Shown piece after piece: positions 1-8,478 of a stretch of 9,562 nucleotides of DNA. Below the pieces are notes generated by a model, which saw nothing but the letters and a program-made list of their open reading frames with translations, did not search any database and had not been told where the DNA came from. The stretch is from positions 1 through 9,562 of the forward strand of contig JAHFRO010000084.1 in the NCBI GenBank assembly GCA_023266245.1, written 5' to 3'. Position 1 is the first letter of the stretch; every line of letters starts with the position of its first letter. The position numbers were made by a program, and so were the translations under genes. The DNA comes from Betaproteobacteria bacterium. GTDB taxonomy: Bacteria; Pseudomonadota; Gammaproteobacteria; Burkholderiales; SG8-41.

Positions 1-1253
1 CAGATGTTCTTGGCCCAGCCCCAGGCATAAGTGCCCTCAAGCTCGCTCGCCTTGTCGGAAACGCCGCCGGCGCCCTTGACCGGGACCATCGTCTTCTGCG
101 CCGGATCGTAGGTGTGCACCGAAGCCACGTGCATCACGTTCTTGCCGTCCACGAAGCTGTAGCAGGTGTTCATCAACATCGGCTGCGCGTTCACCGGCTG
201 ACCCTTGATGAGCGCGATCACCGCCGCGGCGCACACCTTGGCGTGCTGGTTAGCCATGCTCGCCGACTTTGGCATCGCCGGCGCCGACAGCGTCGCGTCA
301 GCGAGCACGTGCACGCCTTTCACCGCGACCGACTCGTAGGTGACCCAGTCAATGCCGCACCAACGCTGGTTGGCGGTGATCAGTCCCGTTTTCAACGCGA
401 TATCGCCAGCGCGATGCGGCGGGACCACGTTGAGCACGTCGCCCTTCACGTCATCGAACTGCAGCTTCACCGTCATGCCCTTGACGTCCACGTCCAGAAG
501 CTCGCTGTTCGGGCGGTAATCGATCATCCCCTTGTAGAGGTTGTTCCACGCGGCCAGGAACAGCCCCTTCTTCGAAACGATGTCGGGGTTGGAATCGAGC
601 AACAGGATCTTGGAGCGCGGCTTCGCCCGCTTGAAGTAGTCCGCGACCTGGCACACGCGCTCGTAGGGTCCCGGCGGGCAGCGGTACGGCGCCAGCGGGA
701 CGTGGAACACGAAGACCCCGCCGTCGCGCATCGCCTCGAGCTGCTTCCTGAGCGCCACCGTCTGGGGGCCCGCTTTCCAGGCGTGCAGCACGCGGTTCTG
801 CGCCTCTGCGCTCTTCAGTCCCGGGATCTGGTCGTACATGAAGTCGATGCCGGGCGAGACGATCACGCGGTCATACTGCAGCGTGGTGCCACTTGCCAGC
901 CGCACCTGCCGGCTGCCTGCGTCCACCGCCACCGCTTCGTCCCGCATCACGCGCACGCCGCGGTTGCGCAATCCGTCGTAGCCCATGGTCATGTCCTTGA
1001 TCTGGGCGTTACCCCCCAGTACCAGATTGCTCATCGGGCAGGAGACGAATTCAGAGTTGCGCTCTACCAACGTCACGTCGACGTCTGGTGCCCACTCTTT
1101 GATGTAACGCGCGGCGGTTGCACCGCCGTAGCCGCCCCCGATCACTACCACGCGCCCCGCGACGCCCGCGCCCGGCGCAGCACAGCCCGCCACCGCGGCG
1201 ACCCCGCTCGAGGCCGCCATCCACTTGATGAACTCGCGTCTGTTCAGTGTCAT
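1..1253 (-). CDS. fccB: Flavocytochrome c sulfide dehydrogenase, flavoprotein subunit (3' end outside window)
   Basis: Periplasmic FAD subunit that oxidises sulfide to sulfur or polysulfide and passes electrons to the cytochrome encoded just upstream. The visible 417 residues start at an ATG preceded by GGAGGGG. The N-terminus carries a twin-arginine motif (NRREFIK, residues 4-10) and a hydrophobic stretch to about residue 33, so Tat export is expected. A Rossmann dinucleotide site (VIGGGYGG) lies at 37-44. Cys72 in FVSCPMSN matches the family cysteine that binds FAD covalently. Cys192 (YRCPPGPYE) and Cys364 (NTCYSF) fit the redox-active disulfide pair above the flavin. The C-terminal half is the FCSD flavin-binding domain, ending near YAWGWAKN, so probably only about ten residues are missing. 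It is the second gene of an operon, 10 bases after the cytochrome stop. SoxF is an alternative name for the same family. Family assignment is firm; the in vivo electron acceptor is inferred. Confidence 0.93.
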   Translation of the reverse strand, partial: MTLNRREFIKWMAASSGVAAVAGCAAPGAGVAGRVVVIGGGYGGATAARYIKEWAPDVDVTLVERNSEFVSCPMSNLVLGGNAQIKDMTMGYDGLRNRGVRVMRDEAVAVDAGSRQVRLASGTTLQYDRVIVSPGIDFMYDQIPGLKSAEAQNRVLHAWKAGPQTVALRKQLEAMRDGGVFVFHVPLAPYRCPPGPYERVCQVADYFKRAKPRSKILLLDSNPDIVSKKGLFLAAWNNLYKGMIDYRPNSELLDVDVKGMTVKLQFDDVKGDVLNVVPPHRAGDIALKTGLITANQRWCGIDWVTYESVAVKGVHVLADATLSAPAMPKSASMANQHAKVCAAAVIALIKGQPVNAQPMLMNTCYSFVDGKNVMHVASVHTYDPAQKTMVPVKGAGGVSDKASELEGTYAWGWAKNI

Positions 1254-1263
1254 AGGCCCCTCC

Positions 1264-1626
1264 TTAATAACCCCCGCGCATAGCGGGCGCGGCCGGCGCC
1301 GCCGACGGGCCCGGTTTGACGTTCGCAAAATAAGTCGCGATCAGCTCGAGCTGCTCATCGGTATAGCCCTTGGCGTGCTGATGCATGATGGTGGCCGGGC
1401 GCTTGCCCGCCTTGAAGTCCTTCATCGTCTGCAGCAGGTAGTTCCGGTCCTGCCCGGCGAGGCTGGGCGGGATTCCACCGACGCTGCGCCCGTCGGTGCC
1501 GTGGCACGTGAAACAGGTGGCGGCAAGGCTGCGCGCGTAGGTCGGGTCCTGCGCCTGGGCGTGCGCCGCGACGCCCGCCGCCAGCGCGATGGCCGTGCAC
1601 CACGCGCCGATCACGGTTGGTTTCAT
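1264..1626 (-). CDS. fccA: Monoheme cytochrome c subunit of flavocytochrome c sulfide dehydrogenase
   Basis: Small exported class I cytochrome c, 120 residues, predicted to accept electrons from the FAD subunit encoded immediately downstream. Residues 1 to about 25 form a Sec signal peptide with a likely cut after AHA or AQA. The heme motif is CFTCH (Cys38, Cys41, His42), and Met81 in TIMHQHAKGYTDEQ is the likely sixth heme ligand. One heme motif only is present, so this is the short monoheme form rather than the diheme FccA of Allochromatium. The C-terminus is a Pro/Ala-rich tail (GPSAAPAAPAMRGGY) after the cytochrome fold, perhaps a flexible linker. The ATG is preceded by GGAGGGG about 6 bases upstream, a strong ribosome site. 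On sequence alone it could be any small c-type cytochrome; the neighbour gives it the sulfide dehydrogenase role. Confidence 0.87.
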   Translation of the reverse strand: MKPTVIGAWCTAIALAAGVAAHAQAQDPTYARSLAATCFTCHGTDGRSVGGIPPSLAGQDRNYLLQTMKDFKAGKRPATIMHQHAKGYTDEQLELIATYFANVKPGPSAAPAAPAMRGGY

Positions 1627-1649
1627 GGCATCCCCTCCTTGGTATGGTG

Positions 1650-1655
1650 AGTATA
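1650..1655 (-). promoter_or_regulatory. Possible -10 element of the fcc operon
   Basis: TATACT on the minus strand lies 23 bases before the cytochrome ATG. No TTGACA-like -35 is found at normal spacing, so this is weak as a sigma-70 promoter. An activator or another sigma factor may be needed. This is inference from position and one hexamer. Confidence 0.3.
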
Positions 1656-1698
1656 GCGACGCCGGGCGCCGCCGCTTGGAACGGGTCGTTATTTCGTT

Positions 1699-1706
1699 AT
1701 ACGTAT
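1699..1706. promoter_or_regulatory. Small palindrome upstream of the fcc operon (possible operator)
   Basis: ATACGTAT is a perfect 8-bp palindrome inside a short AT-rich island (about 1687-1712) in otherwise GC-rich DNA. It sits roughly 75 bases before the cytochrome start and just past the clpA terminator. The island also holds the repeated word CGTTAT (1687 and 1695). A regulator site is possible, but eight bases alone carry little weight. Confidence 0.25.
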
Positions 1707-1745
1707 TAGTTTGTGACTCGACCGGTGAGCCGTCAAGGCGGCCAA

Positions 1746-1779
1746 CAAAAAGCCCCGGTCCGCTGCCGGATCCGGGGCT
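1746..1779 (-). terminator. Rho-independent terminator of clpS-clpA
   Basis: Read on the minus strand, AGCCCCGG and CCGGGGCT form an 8-bp GC-rich stem (arms 1772-1779 and 1751-1758) around a 13-base loop, followed directly by TTTT and a TGTTGG stretch. It lies 21 bases after the clpA stop and separates clpSA transcription from the fcc operon. Confidence 0.85.
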
Positions 1780-1799
1780 CTCTCGCCACCGCCCGAGGC

Positions 1800-4055
<2,256 letters not shown>

Positions 4056-4056
4056 G

Positions 4057-4380
4057 TCACATCTCTTCCATCACACACTGTAACGGATGTTGGTGCTGTT
4101 TGGAATACGATTTTACCTGTTCCACCTTGGTCGCGGCGACATCCCTGGGGTAGATGCCGCATACCCCGATGCCTTCCCGGTGCACCTTAAGCATGACCTG
4201 TGTGGCTTTCTCGCGGCTCAGCGCAAAGAATTTCTGCAGCACCACGACCACGAAATCCATCGGCGTATAGTCATCGTTGAGCAGCAGCACTTTGAACATC
4301 GGCGGCGACTTGACCTTGCTCTTCTTCTCCTCAAGAACCGTGTCTTCGCGCTGCCGAGTTGTCATGCCGGAACCCGCCAT
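4057..4380 (-). CDS. clpS: ATP-dependent Clp protease adaptor ClpS
   Basis: Adaptor that binds proteins with N-degron residues and delivers them to ClpA. The product has 107 residues, close to the 106 of E. coli ClpS. A disordered charged N-terminus (about 1-25) precedes the folded core. The ligand-pocket residues are visible: Asn35 and Asp36 in [11 protein letters not shown] and His67 in VMLKVHREG, followed by the conserved [13 protein letters not shown] segment. It is the first gene of clpS-clpA. Start choice is uncertain: the ATG at 4380 has only a distant GAGG upstream, and an in-frame ATG five codons later (4365) is also possible. The functional core is the same either way. Confidence 0.96.
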   Translation of the reverse strand: MAGSGMTTRQREDTVLEEKKSKVKSPPMFKVLLLNDDYTPMDFVVVVLQKFFALSREKATQVMLKVHREGIGVCGIYPRDVAATKVEQVKSYSKQHQHPLQCVMEEM

Positions 4381-4401
4381 TAATTCCGCGCCTCGATTGA
4401 T

Positions 4402-4429
4402 ATTTTCACCATAATCCGGAAATTATCAA
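4402..4429 (-). promoter_or_regulatory. Candidate clpS promoter
   Basis: On the minus strand TTGATA (4424-4429, five of six matches to -35) is followed after 16 bases by GAAAAT (4402-4407, four of six to -10), 21 bases before the clpS ATG. The surrounding 50 bases are AT-rich. Hexamer matching only. Confidence 0.35.
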
Positions 4430-4460
4430 GTAGCGAATTCACGGCGCCCCCGGGCTATAC

Positions 4461-4489
4461 TTGACTTCCCCCCGCAAATGGCCTAGAAA
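4461..4489 (+). promoter_or_regulatory. Candidate promoter of the cold-shock gene
   Basis: TTGACT (4461-4466) and TAGAAA (4484-4489) are 17 bases apart. Transcription would start near 4496, giving an untranslated leader of about 110 bases before the cold-shock ATG. Long leaders are usual for csp mRNAs, which agrees with this placement. The -10 is a poor match. Confidence 0.4.
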
Positions 4490-4565
4490 GCGGTTGGGTG
4501 TTTGGCTTCAAGCTTTTTCGCTGTACCGGTTTGGCCCGTACGCGATCTTGAAACTCAAACAGCGT

Positions 4566-4582
4566 GCGGGCGCCATGCCCGC
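4566..4582 (+). other. Hairpin in the cold-shock mRNA leader
   Basis: GCGGGC and GCCCGC form a perfect 6-bp GC stem with loop GCCAT. It lies 24 bases before the start codon, just ahead of the AGAGGTAG ribosome site (about 4593-4600). It could shape the leader in a temperature-dependent way; that role is inference. Confidence 0.4.
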
Positions 4583-4605
4583 TAATTTTCGGCAGAGGTA
4601 GGTGT

Positions 4606-4809
4606 ATGGCAACAGGTACGGTGAAGTGGTTCAATGACGCCAAGGGCTACGGGTTCATCACCCCGGACGACGGGAGCGAAGATCTGTTCGCGCACTTCTC
4701 GGCCATCCAAATGAGCGGCTTCAAGACCCTCAAGGAAGGCCAGAAAGTGTCGTTCGAAGTGACCCAGGGGCCCAAAGGCAAGCAAGCCTCGAACATCCAA
4801 GCCGTTTAG
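4606..4809 (+). CDS. cspD: Cold-shock domain protein (CspA family)
   Basis: Single cold-shock domain of 67 residues, an RNA/single-stranded-DNA chaperone of the cytosol. The family core is visible: [15 protein letters not shown] with the RNP1 segment at 13-19, and RNP2 DLFAHF at 26-31, followed by the usual [16 protein letters not shown]-terminal strands. The ATG has AGAGGTAG upstream. Longer in-frame reads from a GTG at 4564 add residues not found in the family and are rejected. The symbol cspD rests on position: in E. coli cspD is also divergent from clpS-clpA. By length and sequence the protein is as close to CspA, so the paralogue name is uncertain while the family is certain. A terminator follows directly. 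Confidence 0.95.
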   Translation: MATGTVKWFNDAKGYGFITPDDGSEDLFAHFSAIQMSGFKTLKEGQKVSFEVTQGPKGKQASNIQAV

Positions 4810-4812
4810 TGC

Positions 4813-4834
4813 GTTGCCGGCGGCAGCCGGCGAC
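4813..4834 (+). other. Hairpin directly after the cold-shock stop codon
   Basis: GTTGCCGGC and GCCGGCGAC pair over nine positions (one G-T wobble) around a GGCA loop, starting four bases after the stop. There is no T run, so it is not a terminator on its own. It may protect the 3' end of the mRNA ahead of the true terminator at 4854. Confidence 0.35.
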
Positions 4835-4853
4835 GTAAAACACGCATAGAAGA

Positions 4854-4890
4854 AGCCCACGCGACCTTCCGGTCTGGTGGGCTTTTTTTG
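4854..4890 (+). terminator. Rho-independent terminator of the cold-shock gene, possibly bidirectional
   Basis: AGCCCAC (4854-4860) pairs with GTGGGCT (4877-4883), and a TTTTTTGTTT tract follows. On the minus strand the same stem is followed by TTCTTCT, so it may also weakly stop icd transcription arriving from the other side. Confidence 0.88.
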
Positions 4891-4984
4891 TTTCTGCCTG
4901 ACGTGCCGGGCGCCGGCCTCGTCCGGTAGCGCGCGTCGTGTTGACCCCCGGCTGCGAGGCGCGGCGCCCCGCGGGTGGTGATGC

Positions 4985-6199
4985 TCAGCGCATCCGGCGC
5001 TTGAGCTCGGCGTCGACCGCGTCCATGAACGCGTCGGTCGTGAAGAACGGGTGATCCGCCCGGATCAGGATCGCGAGGTCCTTGGTCATCTTGCCCGACT
5101 CCACGACGTCCACGCACACCTTCTCCAGCGTCAGCGCGAAGTTCACCACGTCGGGCGTGTTATCCATCTTGCCGCGGAACTGGAGCCCCCGGGTCCACGC
5201 GTAGATCGAGGCGATCGGGTTGGTCGAGGTGGGCTTGCCCTGCTGGTGCAGGCGGTAGTGGCGGGTCACGGTGCCGTGCGCCGCTTCCGCCTCGACGGTC
5301 TTGCCATCCGGCGTCATCAACACCGAGGTCATGAGGCCGAGCGAGCCGTAGCCCTGCGCCAGGGTGTCCGACTGCACGTCCCCGTCGTAATTCTTGCACG
5401 CCCAGAGATAGCCGCCATTCCACTTGAGGCTGGCAGCCACCATGTCGTCGATCAGACGGTGCTCGAAGGTGAGCTTCGCCGCTTCAAGCTTAGCTTTGAA
5501 CTCCTTCGCGAAGACTTCCTCGAAGATCGCCTTGAAGCGCCCGTCGTAGATCTTGAGGATGGTGTTCTTGGTCGAGAGGTATACCGGGTAATTGCGTTGC
5601 AGCGCGTAGTTGTAGCATGCGCGCGCGAAGCCGCGGATCGACTCGTCCTGATTGTACATCGCCATCGTCACGCCGGCGCCCGGCGCCTTGTAGACCTCGC
5701 GCTCGATCGGCGCCGAGCCGTCGGCCGGGTGGAAGGTAAGCTTGATGGTGCCGGGCCCGTCGTGCTTGATTTCGGAGGCCTTGTACTGGTCGCCGAAGCC
5801 GTGACGGGCGATCACCACCGGCTTGTCCCAGTGGGGCACGATGCGCGGCACATTCTTGCAGACGATGGGCTCGCGGAAAATCGTGCCATTGAGGATATTG
5901 CGGATCGTGCCGTTTGGTGACGGCAGCATCTTCGGCGAACTGAATTCCTTCACGCGCGCCTCGTCGTGGGTGATGGTCGCGCACTTCACCGCGACGCCGT
6001 ACTGGTTGGTCGCGTTGGCCGAGTCCACCGTTACCTGGTCGCCGGTCTTGTCCCGGTTCTGGATGCTGAGGTCGTAATACTTCAGGTTGATGTCGAGATA
6101 GGGCAGGATGAGTTTTTCACGGATCTTCTGCCAGATGATCCGCGTCATCTCGTCGCCGTCCATCTCGACGATGGGGTTTCTCACCTTGATCCTTGCCAC
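4985..6199 (-). CDS. icd: NADP-dependent isocitrate dehydrogenase, eukaryote-like (IDH1/IDH2-type) form
   Basis: Oxidatively decarboxylates isocitrate to 2-oxoglutarate in the TCA cycle, making NADPH. The 404 residues follow human IDH1 almost position for position. Substrate residues include Arg100, Arg109 and Arg132 ([12 protein letters not shown]). The metal aspartates are Asp274 and Asp278 in [10 protein letters not shown]. The NADP-binding RH pair is Arg313-His314 in HGTVTRHYR. It is clearly not the E. coli-type Icd, whose N-terminal region and phosphorylation-site context differ, so control by AceK at the E. coli serine site is not expected. Translation starts at GTG (6197-6199), with AGGAG six bases upstream; no better ATG exists in frame. 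The gene is convergent with the cold-shock gene and divergent from aceB. Confidence 0.96.
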   Translation of the reverse strand: MARIKVRNPIVEMDGDEMTRIIWQKIREKLILPYLDINLKYYDLSIQNRDKTGDQVTVDSANATNQYGVAVKCATITHDEARVKEFSSPKMLPSPNGTIRNILNGTIFREPIVCKNVPRIVPHWDKPVVIARHGFGDQYKASEIKHDGPGTIKLTFHPADGSAPIEREVYKAPGAGVTMAMYNQDESIRGFARACYNYALQRNYPVYLSTKNTILKIYDGRFKAIFEEVFAKEFKAKLEAAKLTFEHRLIDDMVAASLKWNGGYLWACKNYDGDVQSDTLAQGYGSLGLMTSVLMTPDGKTVEAEAAHGTVTRHYRLHQQGKPTSTNPIASIYAWTRGLQFRGKMDNTPDVVNFALTLEKVCVDVVESGKMTKDLAILIRADHPFFTTDAFMDAVDAELKRRMR

Positions 6200-6287
6200 T
6201 GCTTGCTCCTGTCGTCTGCGGAGATTTGTCGTGTTCCGGGTGCGTCGCAGCGCTACGCTGTCGGGCGGCCTGTTTGCAAAGGGCGAA

Positions 6288-6296
6288 ATTATATCA
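6288..6296 (-). promoter_or_regulatory. Extended -10 promoter of icd
   Basis: Minus strand reads TGATATAAT, a perfect extended -10 (TGnTATAAT). It places the start near 6280 and leaves a leader of about 80 bases before the GTG. No good -35 is seen, which extended -10 promoters tolerate. Confidence 0.55.
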
Positions 6297-6377
6297 AATA
6301 TGGGCGATCCCCAAAGCCTCTGTTGGTCATAATTTGTGCTATTGCACCCTCTTAAAAAAATTATTTATGGCATACGG

Positions 6378-6405
6378 TTGGACATATTCATGGATCGTAT
6401 ATAAT
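6378..6405 (+). promoter_or_regulatory. Promoter of aceB
   Basis: TATAAT at 6400-6405 with TTGGAC (6378-6383) 16 bases upstream; the overlapping TGGACA at 15-base spacing is an alternative -35. Start predicted near 6412, about 90 bases before the aceB ATG. Confidence 0.55.
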
Positions 6406-6433
6406 GCACTGCAGCACGAATTGTGACTGTAAT

Positions 6434-6448
6434 TTTCATAATATGAAA
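6434..6448. promoter_or_regulatory. 15-bp palindrome in the aceB leader, candidate operator
   Basis: TTTCAT-AAT-ATGAAA is a perfect 6-3-6 inverted repeat about 22 bases past the predicted aceB transcription start. That position suits a repressor site. The size and symmetry fit a dimeric regulator such as the IclR or GntR families, both known to control glyoxylate-shunt genes elsewhere. The regulator's identity is not shown by the sequence. Confidence 0.45.
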
Positions 6449-6503
6449 TTCAGGTCATCCTTCCGGCCAACGGATCAAAGTCAACGACGAGGTAGAACAG
6501 GTC

Positions 6504-8135
6504 ATGAGCCGCTCTGTGTCCCTGCCTGAAGGCATCGCAATCCTGGGCAAAGTCGCGCCGCAATTCACCGATATCCTCTCCCCGCAGGCGCTTGCTTTCG
6601 TGGCCAAGCTCGCGCGCAAGTTCGAAGCGCGCCGTCGCGAGTTGATGGCGCTGCGCGCGCAGCGCCAGGCCGAGTTCGACGCCGGCAAACTTCCCAATTT
6701 CCTGCCGGATACCCAACACCTACGCGAAGCAGCCTGGACGGTGGCGCCCGTGCCCCGCGACCTGCAGGACCGCCGCGTCGAGATCACCGGTCCGACCGAC
6801 CGCAAGATGGTGATCAACGCGCTGAACTCCGGCGCGAGCGTGTTCGTGGCGGATTTCGAGGACGCCCACACGCCGACCTGGGACAACATGATCGAAGGCC
6901 AGATCAATCTGCGCGACGCGGTCAATCGCACCATCAGCCTCGTCAGCCCCGAAGGCAGGCAGTATCAGCTCAACGACAAGACCGCCACGCTGCTGGTGCG
7001 CCCCCGCGGCTGGCACCTGCTGGAGAAGCACGTATACATCGACGGCGCGCCGGTGTCGGGCGCCATCTTCGATTTCGCGCTCACCTTCTTCCACAACGCG
7101 AAGAATCTGCTCGCGCGCGCGAGCGGCCCGTACTTTTATCTGCCCAAGATGGAAAGCCATCTCGAAGCGCGGCTGTGGAACGACATTTTCGTCGCCGCGC
7201 AACGCGAGCTCGGCGTCCCGCTGGGCACGATCAAGGCCACCGTGCTGATCGAGACCATCCTTGCCGCGTTCGAGATGGACGAGATTCTTTACGAACTGCG
7301 CGAGCACTCGGCGGGCCTCAACATCGGCCGTTGGGACTACATCTTCAGCTGCATCAAGAAGTTCCGTTCCAACAAGGATTTCAGCCTCGCCGACCGCGTG
7401 CAGGTGACGATGACCGCACCGTTCATGCGCGCCTACGCCCTGCTGCTGATCCGGACCTGCCACAGGCGCAATGCGTTTGCGATGGGCGGTATGGCGGCGC
7501 AGATCCCGATCAAGAACGATCCGACAGCGAACGAGGCCGCACTCGAGAAAGTGCGCGCCGACAAGATCCGCGAGGCGACCGACGGCTGCGACGGCACCTG
7601 GGTGGCCCATCCCGGACTGGTGGAAGTCGCGAAGGCAGTATTCGATCAGTACATGCCCACACCCAACCAGATCCACAAGAAACGCGACGACGTGCAGGTG
7701 GCTGCCCGCGATCTGCTCGACTTCCAGCCGGAGCAGCCGATCACGGAAGCCGGGCTGCGCAACAACATTAGCGTCGGCATCCAGTACATCGGCGCCTGGC
7801 TCGCCGGCAACGGCTGCGTGCCGGTCTATAACCTGATGGAAGACGCCGCCACTGCCGAAATTTCACGCTCGCAAATCTGGCAGTGGATCAGGAGCCCCAA
7901 GGGCGTGCTGGAAGATGGCCGCAAGGTCACCAAGGATTTGTTCAGGAAGCTGCTGCCGGAGGAACTCGCGAAGGTGAAAACGCTGCTCGGCGAGGAAGGC
8001 TGGAAGGCCGGCTGCTATGAGGAAGCCGCGAAGCTGTTCGATCAGATCACCACGAGCGACGACTACGTCGAGTTTCTCACCCTGCCCGGCTACCAGTGGC
8101 TGACGCGCGACCTGCGCGAGCCGATCGCCGCCTGA
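6504..8135 (+). CDS. aceB: Malate synthase A
   Basis: Condenses glyoxylate with acetyl-CoA to give malate, the second glyoxylate-shunt step. Its 543 residues fit the A isoform (about 530-545) rather than the 720-residue G form. Key residues fall at the E. coli MSA positions: catalytic base Arg166 (VRPRGW), Mg ligands Glu250 (VLIET) and Asp278 (GRWDYIF), and general acid Asp447 (LMEDAATAE). The N-terminal helical cap, TIM barrel (about 110-420) and C-terminal helical domain are all present. The ATG has GAGG 12 bases and ACAGG a few bases upstream; the site is modest. It is transcribed away from icd from its own promoter and ends at a strong terminator, so it appears monocistronic. Isocitrate lyase, the partner enzyme, is not in this window. 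Confidence 0.97.
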   Translation: MSRSVSLPEGIAILGKVAPQFTDILSPQALAFVAKLARKFEARRRELMALRAQRQAEFDAGKLPNFLPDTQHLREAAWTVAPVPRDLQDRRVEITGPTDRKMVINALNSGASVFVADFEDAHTPTWDNMIEGQINLRDAVNRTISLVSPEGRQYQLNDKTATLLVRPRGWHLLEKHVYIDGAPVSGAIFDFALTFFHNAKNLLARASGPYFYLPKMESHLEARLWNDIFVAAQRELGVPLGTIKATVLIETILAAFEMDEILYELREHSAGLNIGRWDYIFSCIKKFRSNKDFSLADRVQVTMTAPFMRAYALLLIRTCHRRNAFAMGGMAAQIPIKNDPTANEAALEKVRADKIREATDGCDGTWVAHPGLVEVAKAVFDQYMPTPNQIHKKRDDVQVAARDLLDFQPEQPITEAGLRNNISVGIQYIGAWLAGNGCVPVYNLMEDAATAEISRSQIWQWIRSPKGVLEDGRKVTKDLFRKLLPEELAKVKTLLGEEGWKAGCYEEAAKLFDQITTSDDYVEFLTLPGYQWLTRDLREPIAA

Positions 8136-8156
8136 CCGGCCTCAAGCCGCAAGTAT

Positions 8157-8184
8157 GAAATGCCCCGACCGGGGGCATTTTTTT
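8157..8184 (+). terminator. Rho-independent terminator of aceB
   Basis: AAATGCCCC pairs with GGGGCATTT around a short GACCG loop, followed by seven Ts (8178-8184). It is 21 bases after the aceB stop. Confidence 0.9.
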
Positions 8185-8203
8185 GCCCTCCCAGCAGACG
8201 CCC

Positions 8204-8250
8204 ATGGCGCGCATCGTGCTGTTCAACAAGCCGACAAGCCCTACGGAGTC
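8204..8250 (+). pseudogene. rluE: 5' remnant of an rluE-type pseudouridine synthase gene
   Basis: The ATG at 8204 reads MARIVLFNKP, the characteristic start of RluE/RsuA-family 23S rRNA pseudouridine synthases. The next residues should be YGV. They are present in the +1-shifted frame (TAC GGA GTC at 8242-8250), because an imperfect 8-bp tandem duplication (ACAAGCCG / ACAAGCCC, 8226-8241) breaks the frame. Removing one copy restores MARIVLFNKPYGV. As written, the frame stops at 8273-8275 after 23 residues. Past 8250 no family sequence is recognisable, and about 170 residues including the catalytic aspartate are missing. The position agrees: in E. coli rluE lies between icd and nudJ-mnmA. A chance match of 13 residues at the syntenic place is unlikely but not excluded. 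Confidence 0.6.
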
Positions 8251-8320
8251 AAGACCCGTTGCACGGCACAGCTGAGGTGGCCCCACCGGCAAGGCAGGAT
8301 TTCGCACTAACACACTGTTT

Positions 8321-8326
8321 TATAAT
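8321..8326 (+). promoter_or_regulatory. Possible -10 element for the Lys-rich gene
   Basis: A perfect TATAAT in an AT-rich patch, but no -35 hexamer at 15-18 bases. If used, transcription starts near 8333 and the leader is about 146 bases long and includes the inverted repeat at 8419. GATAAT at 8425-8430 inside that repeat is a competing -10. Confidence 0.3.
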
Positions 8327-8418
8327 AAGTATTCTCGACGACCCGCGGCGCCCCGAAACCGCTGCCGAAAACTTTCACCAAACTGTCAACCCGAGTAGGC
8401 GTTCGGCCGTTATGTGCG

Positions 8419-8438
8419 TTGACCGATAATTCGGTCAA
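8419..8438 (+). promoter_or_regulatory. Perfect inverted repeat upstream of the Lys-rich gene
   Basis: TTGACCGA and TCGGTCAA are exact inverted copies separated by TAAT, ending 40 bases before the start codon. It may be an operator for a dimeric regulator (it overlaps a possible -10, GATAAT) or an RNA hairpin in the leader. There is no T run after it, so it is not a terminator. Confidence 0.5.
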
Positions 8439-8478
8439 TTTCTGCAAATAACTTTTCTATTTACCAAGAGGAAATGTC

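Larger units (their letters stand above)
8136..8478. other. Intergenic stretch between aceB and the Lys-rich gene
   Basis: This gap of 343 bases holds, in order, the aceB terminator, the rluE remnant, about 60 bases with nothing recognised, an AT-rich patch with TATAAT (8321-8326), a GC-rich stretch and an inverted repeat at 8419-8438. The open frame across 8160-8429 has no family features, and I do not regard it as a gene. Confidence 0.6.

Noticed and set aside
114..1283. Plus-strand open frame of 389 codons opposite fccB
   Set aside because: His/Arg/Val-rich composition with no domain motifs; it is the antisense shadow of a GC-rich gene whose own frame has clear family motifs.
4564..4605. 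N-terminal extension of the cold-shock protein from GTG at 4564
   Set aside because: The added residues are not part of the family, and they overlap the leader hairpin and the ribosome site.
5051..5920. Plus-strand open frame opposite icd
   Set aside because: Antisense of a fully conserved IDH; composition typical of shadow frames.
6720..7676. Minus-strand open frame of 318 codons opposite aceB
   Set aside because: Antisense shadow; aceB has every catalytic residue in its own frame.
8384..8389. Perfect TTGACA on the minus strand
   Set aside because: No -10-like hexamer 16-18 bases downstream and no minus-strand gene to serve.
8160..8429. Open frame of 89 codons between aceB and the Lys-rich gene
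   Set aside because: Starts inside the aceB terminator hairpin, has no ribosome site and no recognisable protein features, and covers the rluE remnant in another frame.
8419..8438. Inverted repeat considered as an IscR type 1 box
   Set aside because: The GAC and GTC half-sites are ten bases apart rather than the seven of the known motif, and the flanks do not match.
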